The position numbers were made by a program, and so were the translations under genes. The notes beneath the pieces were generated by a model, which made no database searches, had not been told where the DNA came from, and saw nothing but the letters and a program-made list of their open reading frames with translations. A stretch of DNA of 64,000 nt, from positions 131,656-195,655 of the forward strand of contig NW_025064937.1 of NCBI RefSeq assembly GCF_019112545.1. Direction: 5' to 3'. Position 1 is the first letter of the stretch. The number at the start of each line of letters is the position of its first letter. Source of the stretch: Guyanagaster necrorhizus (lineage: Eukaryota > Basidiomycota > Agaricomycetes > Agaricales > Physalacriaceae). Positions 60,701-64,000 of this stretch are shown piece after piece.

Positions 60701-61445
60701 TGAGCCAATCATGATCAAGGAAGATCTTCTTGGTTCCAAGGTCTGTGACCACAAGATTGATTCACTCTGAGTGATCTCTGATGGTGAGCCTGAGCTTTAC
60801 AAATTCAGTTATTGAGCCGGCCTGATTCTTGGTTCCATCAGTGTTGTACATGGGAATTGGGGTGGCCATGGCTCAAGTCAGAAGGTGGAGCTTGTCGACA
60901 AAAGTGCAGTTGATAGAACTTCTGGTACACCCGCTGTCGATAAGAGCTGTTACAGTGTATGTTGCTCAGTTTGTGAGCATCTTGATCTGGGCTTTGGTGA
61001 TTAAGTCTCATCCAGGTGTCTTGGATTGCTGGATGAACTTTCGTGGTCCTCTAAGCTTGTCTAGCCACTCCAAGGCTTGACACTGTTTGACCTTTTTTAT
61101 TCCTTCGATTGTTTCATCATCAGCTTCTTTGGCTCGGGTTCGATGAACCCAGTTCCTAAGTATGGCTTTTGCCACTGCTTCATTTGCAGCATTCTTGATG
61201 GCCTGCCATGTCTATTCAGTTTCAAATGGTTTGAGCCATGTTTTGGGGTCCTCTACTCCTGTTCAGCCCAAGGGCATTTGAGCTTCTTTATGTGATTCTC
61301 TGGTGTGCATGGCATAACTGGGTATATTCAAATGCATGATAAGGACAATCATAGAAGTTTCTACAGAAGTACTATCAGTCCAACTAGCAGCTGTTGTTTG
61401 CACACCATGAGTCCTTTTGGCCAGCCCAGTGGAATTGCTCACTAG
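57713..61445 (-). pseudogene. pol of element D (protease to integrase)
   Basis: Protease ALIDSGCTRSS near 60,950-60,920. RT has YLDN instead of YLDD near 59,880-59,868, so one catalytic Asp is lost. RNase H has IEANSSEGAIGAVLSQEQ and WTNHQNLCYF. Integrase has DMIMGL, VVISDRGPQF and [17 protein letters not shown] occurs in the RT at the same place as in A, B and E (LV*QVL), and stops elsewhere. TGG is kept at the ...W-KIHDVFNE site where A and B have TGA. Confidence 0.82.
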
Positions 61446-63967
61446 CTGGCCCCATCTTTTACTTTCTCAACCTTTGTTTCTGTGCTGAGTTCTTCTTCTT
61501 CTTTTTGCAAGTCGGCGATCTGTGCCTGTATGTCTTCTCTGGTTCATTTCTTCTTCAGGCAGTCCTTCACCATGTGGCCCTTCTGTCCACAATTAAAACA
61601 CTTCTCTTCCTTCTTCATTCGGTCGATGTCCATTGGTTTCCCAGCTCTGATGTATGTTGTTCCTGTTCCAGTCTTCTGGGAGCCATAGGTGGGGGCTGTA
61701 GAGGATCCTGATGATTTCCCAGCAGTTGTCTCTGACATTTTGTTCAGGGTTAGCAGTGTCGACTTTTTGGGGTTCTCTTGCAGTGTCATTGATTCTGCTT
61801 TCTGCCTTTGTCATTCCTTATACATCTTGATGATCTGTTCCTTCCATTCATCATAGCTATTTAGCATCAAAATTTTGACACCAATGGCAGAGATCATCAT
61901 GATGTAAGAAGGAGGGACTCCTCACTTGAGGGCCTCAACCATGCATCCATCATTGGCAGTGTCATCCTGGAATCCAGTGAGCTTCATGAGTCACTCTAGC
62001 TTATCAAAATAGTCTGTGGCTGCCTTATCCCCCATCTTATACTCCTTGATCTTCTGTTTATGAACCTCCTGCACCACTGGGTCAATGAATTTTTTGTTTA
62101 GCATCTCCTTGAACACCAGCCATGAGGGATATCGGTAATGTTCTCTGGTTGTTGATCAGAAGTTAGGGGAGATAAGAATCCACCATGTCTTCACCTTTTC
62201 TTCGAGGTAGGAGGTGGCAAACATGACCTTGTTCATGTCCATCCCAAGGTATCTGGTGTAAACCTTGGAGTATTGTTTGCAGTCGACAAGGAAGTGGTCA
62301 ATGTTGTCAGAAGCTCCCTTAAAGGGGTGGGGTTTCCATAAGAGGTCAGAGCAGTGCTCCCATCAGGTTGGGCCATTCAGAAAAAGGGGGCTATTGCCAC
62401 TTGTGTGGTGGGCCAAGGAAGGAGTGTAGTGAATTGTCATCTGCCACTGGGCTTCCTTGTAGCAGCTCATCCCTTCATATGATGATGCCATCACAGACAG
62501 TGAACCCTAATCGAACTGCCTCTGGGTCATCCCATATTGGCTCTTTTCCACTCCCTGTGGCTTCATCTGAGAGGGGCTGAGCCCCTAGTAATTGGCTTCC
62601 TTTGCCAGTCCACAGGTTTCGATGGAATATCAGCATCTCCCTAGGTTGAGGTTGGGATCAGGAGAGCCGGATTGCCATTGAGCAAGTGGACAGGGCAGAG
62701 TATGAAAACATGCTCCAAATGGATAGGGCCATATATTCGGCTCACTTCAGGGCTACAGGCAGTGTCTGCAGCATCAGTCTGACTCTTACTGGCATCGGAT
62801 ACGCCAGTGGCCTTTGGACCTGATCCTCAGGATGTCTCTGGTTGTATTGGATGCAGCATAGTCTGTTGCTGCATGTTTCAGGATTTCTGTTTTTTCATCA
62901 GTGGTAGAATTCAAGTATAATTGTCCTAACTGTGATGCTAGCCAAGTAGCATCATGCTAAAAAAATGTTACCCCTCTCAGGTAAAACTCCTGGTATTCCT
63001 GCATTTGTGCTCTCTTTATTTCCTGCTCCAGTTCTTCTTCATCCATGGTTTCTACCAATCTGTATCCAAGGACCCCACTGGGGCAGGGCAGGTCACTACT
63101 CTCAGTCCCCTCTTCCTCTGTTTCCTCTTTGTCCCCTTCCTCCTTGAGGAGGAAAATGGTGGGTGGGTCATAGAAACTCTCTGCCCCTTCTAGCTGTATC
63201 GTCATTCCAGATCCTTGGCTGGATGCTCGGCCCAGCAGTTGCAGGACCTGGTGTATAGTTGTAGGTGGCAGGGGGCTGGCTGCCGATATTAGAGTCATAT
63301 CTATTTCCATCAGTCGCTCTTGCCACCTCCACTCACTCATGATAGAGGCAGATGTTTTGTTGGTAGTTATTGTCAATAAGCTGACCAACAACTCTACTTC
63401 CAAGGAAACCTCGGAGAGTGTGGGTGGAGATATGGGTGTTGCCAGGGATCTGAAGTCCATAGTGTCTGAGGATGGACTCATCACTCCTGAATGCTGAGTT
63501 GGTGCTGGGAGTTCATCAGGAAGGGGGATATTGTGGTGTTGGAGGGCGTTGACCTCTTCTGGTCCAGGTGCTGTCTGCCCAGTACTCAGAGGTTCCACTC
63601 CTTGTGGTACTAGGTTCTCTAAAGACTGGGGAGAGAAGAGAGGGGTCTGCTCATACTGGGGCAAGGATGCTGGCAACCTCTGGTCAGAGCCTATACCAGT
63701 TGGAGACATTGCCTCTGTCCAGTTGGTCCCTCTCCATCCTTCACTGGGTGTCCTGGTTTTGCTCATCATACTCGGTGGTGGCCCTCCTCTGCAACTCCTC
63801 TTCTGTGTGGTGGTCTTCATGCTCACCACATACTGGCTGCAGGTTATCTCACTGCCTATGCTCTTCCTGTTGTATGGCATCATTGTAGTTAAAGGGAACA
63901 GTAAAGTCCCAGGTTGGGAAGTACCAATGTACAGTTTCTTTCCATTGCTCTCATCGTTGCTGTTCAT
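61442..63967 (-). pseudogene. gag of element D
   Basis: The 336-codon N-terminal frame (63,967-62,957) is uninterrupted: Ser/Pro/Thr-rich, then acidic (EEEGDKEETEEEGTE-like), then helical (MDEEELEQEIKRAQMQEYQEF), matching the order in element A. The knuckle CFNCGQKGHMVKDC lies at 61,559-61,600. The middle part has stops and frame changes. Gag ends at TAG 61,444-61,442 with pol in the -1 frame. Confidence 0.75.
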
Positions 63968-64000
63968 TGTCTAGCTGGTCCAGGAGACCTTGCCCCACCC

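Larger units (their letters stand above)
57708..64000 (-). mobile_element. Element D: gypsy A-family copy interrupted by element C, 5' end outside window
   Basis: Minus strand. Pol runs from about 61,445 down to 57,708, where it is cut inside the linker to the chromodomain by element C. The missing chromodomain and 3' LTR are at 34,366-35,018. Gag extends from 61,442 to beyond 63,967. It is CpG-poor and older than A and B, yet retains the protease DSG motif. Confidence 0.9.

Noticed and set aside
1..64000. CRISPR arrays, operons, ribosome binding sites
   Set aside because: The sequence is eukaryotic (spliced genes, LTR elements); no regularly spaced short repeats were seen.

Overview
The window is a fungal genomic segment, most likely from a mushroom-forming basidiomycete (Agaricomycetes). 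This is inferred from the chromodomain Ty3/gypsy families, the roughly 50-60 nt GT..AG introns, and a kinase-like host gene of a type common in that class. About 54 of the 64 kb is nested LTR retrotransposons. One CpG-rich host-like island (about 8.93-18.4 kb) sits between CpG-poor, TG/CA-rich transposon sequence.

Layout. 1-5,368: a decayed gypsy copy (element 1) inserted in a copia element (5,369-6,868). 6,869-8,930: decayed dispersed repeats. 8,930-18,400: the host island, with a plus-strand hypothetical gene at 13.4 kb and a multi-exon minus-strand gene at 14.4-17.8 kb (N-terminal four-helix-like adaptor plus kinase-like body). 18,874-19,344: a solo LTR with intact target duplication. 21,182-23,878: two 1.1-kb LTRs, followed by gag and protease of another gypsy family (element F). 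F is interrupted by the 5' LTR of element E, which is itself interrupted by element A (26,214-34,304, plus strand). 34,305-41,729 is a 7,425-bp loop holding fragments of elements C, D and E. Element B (41,730-49,820, minus strand) is an almost perfect inverted copy of A. Element C (49,821-57,707, minus) lies inside element D (57,708-64,000, minus).

Two results stand out. First, the flanks of A and B are swapped. Flipping the loop restores five-base target duplications for A, B and C, rebuilds a 462-bp LTR and a 497-bp LTR, and rejoins D's reading frame. The loop has therefore been inverted by exchange between A and B, or its orientation has been mis-assembled. A and B also look homogenised by gene conversion. 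Second, element C carries between its chromodomain and 3' LTR an antisense gene with a 49-nt intron. Splicing yields a CX2CX6C-X14-CX2CX6C cluster flanked by coiled coils, resembling a Gal4-type zinc-cluster regulator.

Smaller points: a conserved 50-58 residue leader ORF with one membrane-like segment precedes gag in the A family (A, B and old copy E). A and B carry twelve internal nonsense codons in gag-pol, all TGA. The protease aspartate is lost in A, B and element 1. All calls come from reading the sequence; no database or alignment tool was used.
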